In this document: positions 32,301 to 43,456 of the stretch, one piece after another
Numbering within the stretch: position 1 is the stretch's first letter
How the letters are laid out: every line of letters begins with the position of its first letter
Source of the DNA: Apoderus coryli
Taxonomy: Eukaryota > Arthropoda > Insecta > Coleoptera > Attelabidae
Reading direction: 5' to 3'
Assembly: GCA_911728435.2 (NCBI GenBank)
Contig: OU452203.1
Span: 13,785,651-13,849,650 of the forward strand
Length of the DNA: 64,000 nucleotides
The notes under the pieces: model-generated
Databases searched by the model: none
The model's input: the letters and a program-made list of their open reading frames with translations, nothing else
What the model was told of the DNA's origin: nothing
Program-made: the position numbers and the translations under genes

Positions 32301-35300
32301 AAGAATATGTGTTTAAGATAAATGAATCTATCTCGGCATGGCTATTGGGCATCGACATGGTAGTGTACTAGGAACCCTTTTATTTTTATTATATGTCAAT
32401 GATTTGATGAATGTTACATCAATTATTGTCTTCGATGAAAGTGAGTGAGCGTGTTCTGCATTTAAAAATAAATATACCGGGTCTCTTAAGACAACCGATC
32501 TTAAGTAGACTTAAATCGGATAAAGAGCCGCCGAGATATAGCATATTTTCTAGAACATCAGATATATAAATACGTAAATATAAATAATACCGACCGAAAA
32601 TCACTGCATGGCACTTGGAAATATGCAGCCCCAAGCCATTTGATAAGCACCACTTAAATAAAACATCATTATCCAACTGCAATCGCTGACAATGAAATAT
32701 ATCAGATACCTTAATTCTTAAAACATTCAGTGACATCATTGATAAATATATTGAATAACAGTGGACCGAGGTGCGAACCCTGAGGCACAACCAAAGTAAC
32801 TAATATTGGTCTACATTGAAAATTATTTACTCGTACTATTTGAGTTCTGTTATGCAACTATGATTCAATCCGCTGAAGTAGGGGGCCGGAAAGCCCGCTA
32901 AATCTAAGCTTGGCAATCAAGACATTATGTTTTACTCTGTCAAAAGCCTTAGAAAAAATCAGTATTTATGTATATCACGAATTTGCTCTCCATCCTTCAC
33001 AGCTCTCGACAAACTCCAGTAAGTTAATCTCATCCGATTTCCCAGAAACTCGACTTCCAAACAGACGGATAATATCCATTCTGTATATATGGCAAGTACC
33101 TAGGATCGTTGCTTTTGCGCTAGGCCAATTACTTTTGTGGGGTATTTATTATTATTATTATTAATGAAGTTAGTACAATTTATTTATTTTTCTATTTACA
33201 AAACGTACCTTGTACTAAACAATCCACTATTCATATCTTGAGTAGGACCGCTAGCCGTATTTGCTAAGAAGCCTCCAGCCCCATACAGTTGCACTGTAAC
33301 ACTGCAATTTTCACCTACATTTAAAGGCAGCAAATCTTCGATGTTGTCTTTTATGCGAAATATCTGATCCTGTTAATTTAAGTAACACTAACATTATATA
33401 AAACTTGTTCCGAACTTCAAAAGTTACCTGTAACGCCGCATCTAAAACGCTTTCAACCTTGAGATCAAGCATATTGACAGCTATCTGACTGATATTTGTC
33501 AGAGTTATCGTACATTCACTTGTTTCACCTTGATATAGACTTAATGCAGCTGAGGTAATTATTGTATCATTATCATGGAAATTGGGGAATGAAGCACTTT
33601 GAGGTAGCGATGTGGAAACCTAAGATAATTATTGGAATAAAAGGCGTCTACTCCACAAAATGATTTATATATATACGTTAAAATTATTCTTCGTTTTAGC
33701 TGCCAGACATGTTTCGGACTACACGTCCATCATCAGTGGCTTAAAGAGCTTGTACAATGTTGTTACATGTGAGAGTCATACCCCATACAGAATTAACAGA
33801 GCGATTTTACATTGATTTATGATTTAAACGTCCATACACATCACCTTGATGGAAAATTGGTTGTTAAATAGTTAAAATAAAATAAAATTAAAATATAATT
33901 AAAGTGTTGAACATTTGTTATTTCTGTTACTATTAGTCTTAGTTTTCTTTTTCTTTCTTTTCATCGTCAATGAGAACAGTTTTGGTGAAATAATTTGGTA
34001 AGAGCCTACTGTAATATGGCTGTTTAAGAATTACAGATAAGACAAAGATAATTGTTTGTATTTCCACAACAACCACATAAAGTAAAGCAATTAAATACCT
34101 CTATTATTGGTAAACCCGCCACAACCTCCAATTGATAAGAATTTGGCAAATCTGCAGTGGCGTGTTTTAAACGACAGTTAGATTTTACGCCTAGCGCATG
34201 AGTACTGTATCCTGTCAATTCTAAATTGCCACATTCCCGCGCCCGCCCTCGTAGATTCACACTAGTAGGGCCATCTGGCGGTAATATCACCTAGAAAAAT
34301 TGTTTTACTGATTGAATGTAGAGTTATAAAACAAAATTGCTTACAGTTTCCGGAAGGGATTCAAAAACAACACCTGAAGTTAGTAGTCTCATATCAGACA
34401 CTTTCAATTCAAATGGTAATGGATTTATAAGTTTAACTGTAACTTCGCACACTTCATTCTCCACCCATTGGAAGTCTAAAATAAGATAAATCCCATGTAA
34501 GCCGGTGATAGTTCAATAACTCAGCATTTAATAGAAAGATAAATGATTCAAACGATAGAGATTAGATACCTAATTTACTGTCTCCACCTTTCTTTCCCTG
34601 CTGCACATCACTGGCACTACTGCCTCCACCAAAATGCCACGGTGTAAAGAGAAAAGGTCCACGATCGCTTTCTTCTTCCTTCTGAGCACGGCGTGGAAGC
34701 AAATGCGGTCTCAATTTCTTCGGAGTAAACCTAAAATATTCAACACAAGTAGAGAAACTAAAGATTGAGAGTATCAGTAAGGTGTGTAGAACTCACCCTT
34801 CACAGCGGGGAACATCAGTCAAGTTTGCAGGTGGCACCACCACGCCAGAATCTAAAACAAGAGGCACTGGAGAACCTTCACATTGAGACGAAAGACTCTG
34901 TAACTGCAATGCAAGTTCCTTTTGTTCTGCCGGTGTTAGATGCAACCACATAGTTTGTAAAAGGAAGGTGGTGTGTCGAGTAGCTAACGCTCCAAGACCC
35001 GTTCGACGAGCAGCTACAACTAACTCCTATTTCCAACAATAACAATACATTAGGTCATTTATGCCTTTAATTTAAATGAAGCATTTACCTGTAACAGCTG
35101 AATTTGGAGTACAGGCCATCCCCGTTCATTTTCACGCATTTCTACCGGATCTAAGTTGAGCTTGTGACCGGGAAGACTTTGTAACATTAAAGCATAACAC
35201 CGTCCCCAATTTGGGGAGGGATTTTGAGGGGATACGTATCTAGTTGCAGCCCATCGTAAGAAAAATGCCGCTTTTCTATCGAAACCGATTTGAAAGTATA

Positions 35301-38300
35301 GATCCGCTAATGTTTCAAATCTATAAAAGAATAAGTAGTTTGACAGCCTATTGTATTCTCCTTTTGGAAGCAAACTAACCTATGAATTTTTTCTTGTTCC
35401 GACAAATTCAAATTAATATACACCACATTTTGAAGAAAACTGGCAGCTTGAAGCGCATGCATCTGTTGTATTGATATTCTCGCTGCTTTGAAGCTTGCTT
35501 CAGTCTCAATGATACCTAAAATTTATTTACAAAGTACCTATTTAATACTTCTTTTAGTAGATGAGACCGTGGGACCTTCACCCATCTGATAACCAGATGA
35601 GACATATTTTTTATCAAATAATATTAATTAACAAACATGCCTATGATAACTTGCCTATCGAAAAGTGGTCATGGCTATTTTTAAATGAATTAATTTTAAT
35701 CAATTTTTTTTTTCATCACGTTCACTCTTTTGATAACCGAAAGAATGTCATCTCAACTGATTTTGTTTTTTATACACAGAATATGCCTCGGTAGGCTTGC
35801 CTATTTATTTTTGGTCATGGCTACCTGGCAAGTAGATGTGAACAGGTAAGTCAATATAGGTAACTACACCGATCTGATAACCAATTCAAATTGATATCAT
35901 TAGAAAGATAATTTAATTACAAAACTAATCGTATCGGCTTGCCTGCAAAAAACCGGTCATGAAATGTTATTCCATCGATTTTCAAGGTTGTTTGGTCCCT
36001 AACAAATACAATTGGTTTTAAATTATTATATTCTAACAGCCAACCACAGTTTACAGCGCGCACTTTTTAACAGTCAGTCGCATGAAGCCACATAGAATTA
36101 ACATAATATATAGTTCGTAAAATTTCTTGAGTTAAAGACCAGCATGGTGGGTAATGTTTTAGTCATACCTTTTTACTTTTTAAAAAATTGTTCATTATCT
36201 TCTTTCGCTTTTAATAACGTAAATGTATTAAATTTTATTTTTCTATACTGACTAATTTTTTCATTAATTATACTAAAATTTTATAATTTAGCTTTAAAAT
36301 ATAAAAAAATCCTTTAAAATGATGTATCACTGGACCCCTAGTGATATATGAAAATTTAGCGGTTGTGTCCAGCCCTATCACAGGGCTTAAGCGATTTCAA
36401 CCAAAATGTAATGGCTTCATCCTAGGACTGCCTCAAACTCATATACCAAAATTTAGCTCAATTGATTAAAGCGTTTGGGCGCTATCGTGGAAGAATACAT
36501 ACATACACACACACAGACAGACAGACTTCCATCTGGAAATGGTCTTAATCGTCTCAGGGAACTTCAAAATGGTTATATCCGTCTTTATCTCATTTTTTTT
36601 AGCGTGTTCACCTCGGTGTTCACAATACTTTCCCATATTAAATTATTTATTTTTGATTATTTCATAGCTTTAGTATATTATATAATATGAAATAATACAA
36701 AAATTATAATTGAAATTAGAGTATAGTCAGAAGGTTAAAAATTACTGTCGATTGTAAACAAACCATGACCGGTTTTTTGCAGGCAAGCCTATACAATTAG
36801 TTTTGTAATTAAATTATCTTTCTAATGATATCAATTTGAATTGGTTATCAGATCGGTGTAGTTACCTATATTGACTTACCTGTTCACATCTACTTGCCAG
36901 GTAGCCATGACCAAAAATAAATAGGCAAGTCTACCGAGGCATATTCTGTGTATAAAAAACTATAAGTTGAGATGACATTCTTTCGGTTATCAAAAGAGTG
37001 AAGGCGATGAAAATTAATTAAAAACAGCCATGACCACTTTTCGATAAGCAAGTTATCATAGGCATGTTTTTTAATTAATATTATTTGATAAAAAATAGGT
37101 CTCATCTGGTTATCAGATGGGTGAAGGTCGATCTCTCACCGGCTCTTTTTATTTAACGAGAAATATATTTTAACCCATTACCGCCTAGCATATACTATAT
37201 CTTAATAGTGCTGTGAATGCAAAAAACAGACTCGCATTTGGCATAGTAACTTTTTCGCTTGCTTTTGCAACCCTTTAATTGAAATATTCTTTGGCCATAG
37301 CGATATATAATAGTCAGTTAAACCATCAAATCCAGCATCGAAATATGCCAATCCGGCTTTGCATTGAGCCGGTTGACGATATAATTGGTTATTCCACTTT
37401 CCAAGCTGTTACAAACTATTTTGAATTCGGCGGAGGCCTTAAAGAGTTACTCGAAGGAAATTAAGGTGTGCTAAAGTAGTTATCTTTGGTCCGGATAAAT
37501 ACTATAAACAATACGCTCGACACTAATGAGTTAATTAAAGGTTAATTTTGTAAGATTATACCTGCCTGCATTCTGATATTTGCTGTAATGTATAATAGCT
37601 TCTCGGTATCTTTTCAATATATCTTCTGCATTCAATGCATTTGCCACAATTTTCTTTAGAATTGGTTGAACATTAGTAGAACTCAGCGTTTGGCTAATTT
37701 TCCTATTGTTGTTTGACAAAACTATTTTAGAAATCAAATTACTTAAATCAATATATTAATAACCAATACCTTGGAGAGCTTTCTGGTAAACTGGCGTTGC
37801 GATGAAGCGCCACGCCAATACGTTGCATACCCGGATAGAGGACTAGTGCTGAAGCAGCGCTAAGCCCTTCGAATGCCGCCCCTAACCATAACCAATCGTT
37901 GATTGTTTTTAAAATATCCACTGCGCTAGTATAAAATGCCAAACTTTCTGGTACTAAACCCGCTTGTAAACACAAATCTCCTAAAATTAAACACAATTTT
38001 TAGATTCCTTCAATATAAAATACTTTTTGTAACAGATTTGAAGACGTTTATAACTAAAAATCTCACCCAAATGTTTCGTCATCCTTCCGGTACATCTCTT
38101 TTTATTATTCCTTGATTCCATATCCAATCCAATAAAATCCTTTTTCTCAAACGGAGCTAACAATAACGAAACACGTTCCAACTTCTCCCGCGAACGCTCT
38201 AATCGTTTTGATTCCAATACCCAAAATAACGAATTCACAAACTCACTAATTTGCGTTTCAATATCACTACACACCGAATTTTCAGCATAAAAGAGTGCCC

Positions 38301-38869
38301 GAGTCTTAAAATTACTCGGAGTACTAAACGTTTCCAAAGCCGCTACAGCGATATCGTGATTGCTACCAGTATTAGTTTCACTCTTTTCGGATTCACTGCT
38401 AGAAATATCTTCTCCAGGTGATGTGTCTGCTGCATTCTTAATTGGTCCAAACAATATGCAACGTGAATCGAATAGCGTAGTGTTGTATTTTACTTTGAAA
38501 CTTTCATGCACGCGACATAACTCGTTTAGTTCCTGTTGTGAATCGTATCTTCCTACTGAAATAAGACCGAGTAGTCTACGATGTGTCTGGAAATCACCCC
38601 AATCGTTGTTCTCTACTGGATGGTCTTTTATGTAACGTACAAGTATAGTGCGTACCTAAAATCAAATTGGATTTTAGAATAACAGAAAATCAGCCCAAAC
38701 TAGAATTTACCTGTCCTGTAGAGTCCGTTATTTTAATTTTATCGAGTTTAGAGATACGGTCGAAGAATTTAATGAAGGTTTTGTGTTTTAGTTGGGCACC
38801 AATATGCTTAACCAAGACCAGCAAGGCTGCATGATCGTGGGAGTATTGTTCGTAGTCTGGATGAGACAT
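29389..38869 (-). CDS. TRAPPC9: Trafficking protein particle complex subunit 9 (NIBP / brunelleschi)
   Basis: Eighteen exons join in phase to 1195 residues. Starts and ends run 38869-38711, 38655-38067, 37980-37770, 37702-37566, 35515-35380, 35320-35089, 35026-34797, 34730-34570, 34475-34345, 34290-34099, 33619-33428, 33369-33209, 32094-31813, 31744-31590, 30841-30719, 30287-30213, 30159-29952 and 29602-29389. The N-terminus ([20 protein letters not shown]) and helical repeats ([40 protein letters not shown]) match TRAPPC9. The last third is made of beta-sandwich segments ([33 protein letters not shown]). TRAPPC9 is a subunit of the TRAPPII complex, which acts with Rab11-type GTPases at the trans-Golgi; Drosophila brunelleschi is needed for male meiotic cytokinesis. 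Exon 4 seems to use a GC donor (see findings). Introns carry many transposons and two hammerhead motifs. Confidence 0.95.
30365..30640 (+). mobile_element. Transposase N-terminal HTH fragment (mariner/IS630-like)
   Basis: The open frame at 30450-30632 reads [18 protein letters not shown] and later [17 protein letters not shown]. This is the helix-turn-helix plus GRPR linker of DUF4817-type IS630/mariner transposases. The DDE domain is absent. It lies in TRAPPC9 intron 15. Confidence 0.65.
30866..30910 (+). ncRNA. Hammerhead-like motif, partly decayed
   Basis: CTGATGA at 30871, stem II GUUG/CAAC, GAAA, then self-pairing ACA...TGT and a GTA cleavage-site triplet. The core order is that of a hammerhead and closely resembles the copy at 55370. 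Immediate stem I pairing (CATCA against ACAAG) fails, so activity is doubtful. It lies just upstream of the exon 15 acceptor of TRAPPC9, on the opposite strand. Confidence 0.5.
30955..31270. mobile_element. Inverted-repeat MITE with an extra half copy
   Basis: Arms at about 30960-31040 and 31085-31170 are inverted copies (TGCGCAGATGAAAATAAA against its complement, and AAGTCAACCTTA-type blocks). A third copy of one arm end (CTTATTTGCAAGTGCAATAT) lies at 31241-31260. It lies in TRAPPC9 intron 14. Confidence 0.75.
32165..32445 (+). mobile_element. Decayed reverse transcriptase, plus strand
   Basis: Reads [19 protein letters not shown] (motif A) and [20 protein letters not shown] (near QGS motif B). 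Stops interrupt. It lies in TRAPPC9 intron 12 and abuts an oppositely oriented RT fragment. Confidence 0.75.
32446..33125 (-). mobile_element. Decayed non-LTR reverse transcriptase, minus strand
   Basis: On the minus strand, broken frames read [19 protein letters not shown] text, [13 protein letters not shown] text (near 32780) and later [15 protein letters not shown], which matches the LNISKCK motif downstream of ADD. The ADD region itself seems deleted. A different RT copy from its plus-strand neighbour. Confidence 0.7.
33702..33740 (-). ncRNA. Type I hammerhead ribozyme with near-complete core
   Basis: On the minus strand: stem I arm GCCA, core CTGATGA (33730-33736), stem II GGAC/GTCC, GAAA, a self-complementary ACATGT stem III, cleavage-site C, and closing arm TGGC. 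Stem I pairs perfectly (GCCA/UGGC). The only core-adjacent irregularity is an extra U before stem II, where the first pair should be G-C. The very short stem III is typical of retroelement hammerheads. It lies in TRAPPC9 intron 10. Confidence 0.75.
35558..37132. mobile_element. Foldback element with about 370-400-base inverted arms
   Basis: Arms 35558-35965 and 36765-37132 are highly similar inverted copies (for example CGGCTTGCCTGCAAAAAACC against its complement at the inner edges). The left arm has a few small insertions. The 800-base centre has no convincing ORF but holds a CA/GACA microsatellite near 36500. It lies in TRAPPC9 intron 4. Confidence 0.85.
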
Positions 38870-39957
38870 ATTTGGTTCCACCGTGGTACTGGATAGTATA
38901 TAACTTACAGAAGAGCGCATTTGAATGCTGTACAAGAAATACTAGTAAACACAATCATTTAGGCTGCACTAACTGACTATTTTAGGAATATTCAGATATC
39001 AATTTAGTCCTAAAATATTTTTAATGTATTTTTCCAAATATTTTGTTTATTGACATACGTACACAAATACACAGATGACATATACACAAATACACAGCTG
39101 CTGTACATGATATGAAGCCAGTACGAATACCAAATTGAGAACATTGACCATGGGCTGAACTAAAAACTAAAAGAAAATATCAGATGTTTTAAGTTTTTAC
39201 TGATCCTCACTTGAGAGAATACCTTTTATAAACAACATTTCAAATTTCCTTTAATAAGTGCGTCAGGAGAATATCCTCACATCAATTCAACTGATTTGAG
39301 TGAAAAATAGTAATCATGAGTTAGAGTAGTCGAGTATATTTATAGCAGTTTAACTCCCTAATCTAATTGTAAAGCCAAATTCAGGCCTAGGTATATTTTC
39401 TGAATTTGGGTTACAGATCCTTTATCCTTCTGTACTGTTATCTATAATTTGAGGAATGATGTGTACAGTTTTTATTTACATTAACAATACCCGCGTCTCG
39501 CTTGAAGCTTTGATGCCTTCTCAATCGTACGTTGCCAATTCTTTTCACTTAGAGGTAAATGTACGTCAATTTTTCAAATATTTTTACTTCAATTCCAATA
39601 TAAGTTTAAAAATTAGACATCCTTTAAATCTGATAGCCCCATGTCAAAGTCAAACTTTAGCAATGCGCGTATAAGCATATTTAAATTATTTCCAATATAA
39701 TTGAAACAAAATGCAACATTGCAGACCATGTCAATCCGCATAACCTCAAACTGGTTAAATACTAATGGTGAAGGCCATTAACAAACGAAAAAGAAGAATA
39801 ACCTAAGATTTTTGGTGAAGGCAATTCCATTAACGACGTACGAACGATAACCTCAAATTTAAGAGTACACTACACACAACACATTGTTTTCTAGTGCGTT
39901 AGGTATACGGTTTAGTGCCTGTATTAGTTATTTATTTTTTGTTAAATAATAATTAAA
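38870..39957. promoter_or_regulatory. Divergent TRAPPC9/GAR1 upstream region
   Basis: About 1.1 kb between two divergent start codons. It is AT-rich with a short direct repeat (ACACAAATACACAG, near 39060). I see no gene. It must hold both promoters, but no clear core element stands out. Confidence 0.5.
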
Positions 39958-41657
39958 ATGTCGTTTCGTGGTCGTGGAGGTGGTGGTGGTCGCGGTTTTG
40001 GGGGTGGCCGCGATTTTGGAGGTGGCCGCGGAGGAGGTAACAGAAACAGTTTTGGTGGCGGCGGCGGCGGTGGAAGAGGAGGCTTTAGAGGTGGTCGAGG
40101 AGGCGGCGGTGGTGGTAGGAACTTCGATCAAGGTCCTCCTGATCAGGTAACACAGCATCAATCAATTAAAGCTTCATGCTGTAACTTACTTATTTAATTA
40201 CTTTTTAGGTGATTCCGTTAGGTTATTTCGACTACGCTGTTCAAGACGATCTTGTATTGAAAGTGGAACTTGAGGATGTTCCTTTTTTCAATGCCCCAAT
40301 TTATTTAGAAAACAAAGAGCAAATCGGAAAAATTGATGAAATATTTGGAAATATTAGAGACTACTCTGTTACCGTTAGATTGGGGGAGAATATGAAAGCT
40401 GGAGGTTTCAAAAAAATGCAAAAAGTAAGTGAAACTTTATTAATATTATTTATTTTATACAAGATTATGAGAGGATAATTAAAGTACTACTCTAGAAAAT
40501 ATCTAAAAAATGACGTTTTGATGTCATATATAAGTAACCGTAACTAATCTGCAAGGTTTACAAAATAGTAGATACCTAGCAGGTATAAATAGATATTTTG
40601 TGAAGAACAATTTTTTAAATATTAAAATATTATTTACATTATATATACCTACCAATGAACATATCAAAATTCTTCATTAGAGCTCATTAAACGATTGAAC
40701 ATTGTACTTAAGCAGCACGTTTTAATGGGACACTATGACTTTCCAACATTTACTTCACAAAACCAACTTCTAATTAATTGGCAAGTCTACACTTTCTTTG
40801 AATGCTATTGCATGCACAATTCGTAGAATTACGTAATTTATAAGTGGTAAAACATTGGATTCTAGTATTTCTTGGTAGTACGTGGTACATGAAATTCTAC
40901 GCCACTGTATTAGCAATTAAGGGGTGACAGCAATGTTGTTTAATAATTTATTACAAATCTAAAAACATAGGACGCTCTCTCAGGCAAATTCAACAGAGCA
41001 TCCTTACAAATATACTGCCGAAATTGTGTTCCTAATTTATAAGACGTGAAACTTTTTCTGAACCTGAACTGCATAACATTTATAATGAGGGTTCCATATC
41101 AAGGTACATATTCTAAAAGCGACCGAACCAAAGCTTGTTTTATCTAAGTAGCTTAATTTAATTTTTCTAGTTTCTAGATTAATAATGACTTTAGCTCCAT
41201 CTCCGAATATGCAAACACTCTCGCAAAACTTGCGATTGAACCCAACAAAGTAGAAAACTACGATTTTATCTTCAATATTAGTATTTATGTATTTACAAAA
41301 AAAATACATTGTATCATTTCTTTTTTATTTCAGTTATTTATTGATCCAGCTAAACTTTTACCTTTACAAAGATTCCTTCCTGGTAACGTGCAGAAGAGAT
41401 CAGGCGGTAGGGGCGGCGGTCGTGGTGGCGGTGGAAGAGGCGGATTTGGTGGCGGCAGAGGTGGTGGAGGACGGGGTGGTTTTGGTGGTCGAGGAGGAGG
41501 CGGCGGCGGCCGAGGTGGTGGTGGAAGAGGCGGGGGTAGTTTTGGCGGCGGAGGCCGAGGAGGAGGTGGTGGCGGCGGTTTTAATAGAAACAGTGGCGGA
41601 GGTGGTGGTTTTAATAGAAACAGTGGCGGAGGTGGTGGTTTTAATAAGAAATGGTAG
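39958..41657 (+). CDS. GAR1: H/ACA ribonucleoprotein complex subunit 1
   Basis: Three exons (39958-40146, 40209-40424, 41334-41657) give 242 residues. Glycine- and arginine-rich RGG domains at both ends ([37 protein letters not shown]) flank the conserved Gar1 beta-barrel, with [47 protein letters not shown] and [16 protein letters not shown]. Gar1 binds dyskerin (Nop60B) in box H/ACA particles, which make pseudouridine in rRNA and snRNA; in the nucleolus RGG arms help bind RNA. The C-terminal tail has two exact 30-base tandem repeats coding [10 protein letters not shown] (about 41579-41638). The polyadenylation signal is at 41782-41787. The gene converges on LARP7. Confidence 0.97.
40920..41315 (-). 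mobile_element. Non-LTR reverse transcriptase thumb-region fragment
   Basis: In GAR1 intron 2. The minus strand reads [21 protein letters not shown], matching the Y-x-x-x-IW-P-x-x-...-IQ-x-x-F block of jockey/CR1 ORF2, then a decayed C-terminal stretch. Confidence 0.6.
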
Positions 41658-41811
41658 TTAAGTGAGAAATCTGTATTAGGTATAACAAGTGTATATAAAA
41701 ACTTAAGGACTGTGCTAATTGTTTTATGTTCGACATGAGTAAAACATGGTAGTAGTTATTAAGATTACATATATTTAGATAAATAAAAAAATTTCTTATA
41801 AATTGGTGTAT

Positions 41812-41817
41812 TTTATT
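41812..41817 (-). promoter_or_regulatory. LARP7 polyadenylation signal
   Basis: AATAAA on the minus strand, 17 bases past the LARP7 stop. With the GAR1 signal at 41782-41787 on the plus strand, the two transcripts should overlap by a few tens of bases at their 3' ends. Confidence 0.5.
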
Positions 41818-41833
41818 TCTCAGCCAACTTTAC

Positions 41834-43456
41834 CTAATCCTCCTCAAATCTAATATGTTTAGCCCTCTCTTTCTCAGCTTTTTTCAATAACTTATCACGT
41901 CCACGTTGCTTCTTCTTTGTTTTTGCAAATTTATTGTCACGATCTTCTTGGATTTTGTTCCAATATAATGTCTCTTCTTCATTTTCTAAAATCACTTTAT
42001 CACCGGGAAAATCCTGATTGCAAAACTCTTTAGCGCTATCATTGCAACCAAACCTTACAAAAATCTCCTCGCTTCCACATGGATTAACGTCCACGAATTT
42101 CACGTCATTCGAAAACGTCTTTACTTCATTCTGTAATATTAAAAAATAGAATACATCACTTAATACAAATAATATGTGGTAGGTACCTTTATTTTCTTAA
42201 CATCTTCGCAGGGTTCAGCTAATTTTATTTTTACTACAACACCAGGTGTAAATTCAATTTTAGTATTAACAGAATCAGTTGTATCAGGTTCTTCTTTTGA
42301 ATAGGACTGTTTTGAGAATTTTTGACTATAAAGGTACTGCTTAAATTCTTTCATTTTCTTCTTTTGCAAGTCTAAATAACGGTTACGTAATTTCTTCCAC
42401 TCCTTCCTTGATAGAACTTGTAATCCCATTTCTTTAATTAGACTCTTCTTTTTGTCTTTCTTAGTTTTCTTCTTCTTTTTGTTATCGTTTTCTTCAACAT
42501 CATCGTGTTTTATTTCTGTATCGTCTTGTTTAATATCACTAACAAGTTGTTTTTCGTCTTTGGTGTCTTCATCTAGTTTTAATTTCTTTTCAGTGTTTGA
42601 TTCTGTTGATTCACTAATTTGTCTCTTACGTGATTCTTTCCGTTTAGTTTCTCCTAAAAAAAACTAATTAACTCAATACAAAAACAATTAGAGAGCGATC
42701 AATACCTTCATCGAGCTTTATCCTTTTTTTAACAATTTCTTCTTCAACCTCACTAGATTTTACGTTTAATCCTGATGACTCCTCCTCGGTTACAGGTTCC
42801 ATTTCGTCATTTTCAAACGTTGCAATACTCTGTAACTCATTCGGGCTTTTATCTGAAGGCATTTTTGCTCCAATACTTTCAAAAAACTCTAAAGCGTCCT
42901 GTGCACCTTTCTCATTCTCAAATTCGACAAATGCGAATCCTTTATTTAATTTGTTGTGTCTGAATTTTGGGATAGAAACATAGACCACATTACCAAAATC
43001 GGAAAATAATTGGCTTAACCATTCATGATTTGTGTCTGGTTTGATGTTTTCAACATATATTGTACAATCGTCGAGGTTTTCTTTAACTTTAATTGGTGTT
43101 TTGCGAGTAACTTTCGTACCATCTTCGGATATTTGGATTAATTCAGATTTGTTTAGAGCTTTCCGGATATCATCAAGTGTGCAGTTCAGTTTGCGGATTT
43201 TGTTGAAATTTAAGAATATTTCCAAGTCAACGTCTAAAAATAAGCAATACATAGTTGGTGGACAAGATACAGCTATATTTTAATAATGCTTACTTGGATT
43301 TTGAGATAATAGTTGTGATAAAAATCGGTCTTTAGTAAGATTTGAATCACTAAAATAGAATTCCATTTGAGTTAAGATTTGGTGGTATAAGTGCTTCTTC
43401 CTGTGTCTAGATTTTTTCACTGCGTCTTTAGGAATTTCAGATTCCACCTCACCCAT
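41834..43456 (-). CDS. LARP7: La-related protein 7
   Basis: Four exons (43456-43294, 43233-42706, 42653-42187, 42130-41834) give 484 residues. Order: La motif (QILTQMEFYFSDSNLTKDRF, residues about 26-100), RRM1 (CTIYVENIKPDTNHEWLSQL to KGFAFVEFENEKGA), a long acidic and lysine-rich linker with KR- and KK-rich nuclear signals, and a C-terminal xRRM (VKFVDVNPCGSEEIFVRFG) followed by a basic tail. The La motif plus RRM1 binds UUU-OH ends and the xRRM clamps a stem-loop; in animals LARP7 stabilises 7SK RNA in the P-TEFb-inhibiting particle and helps U6 modification. The start ATG (MGEVESEIPKDAVKK) is the first in frame after an AT-rich leader. Confidence 0.94.

Noticed and set aside
37987..38635. 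Plus-strand frame over TRAPPC9 exon 2
   Set aside because: Antisense of a well-supported coding exon.
39928..40161. Alternative frames over GAR1 exon 1
   Set aside because: The GGN-repeat RGG coding sequence leaves other frames open by chance (poly-Ser/Thr/Ala and poly-Val/Glu readings).
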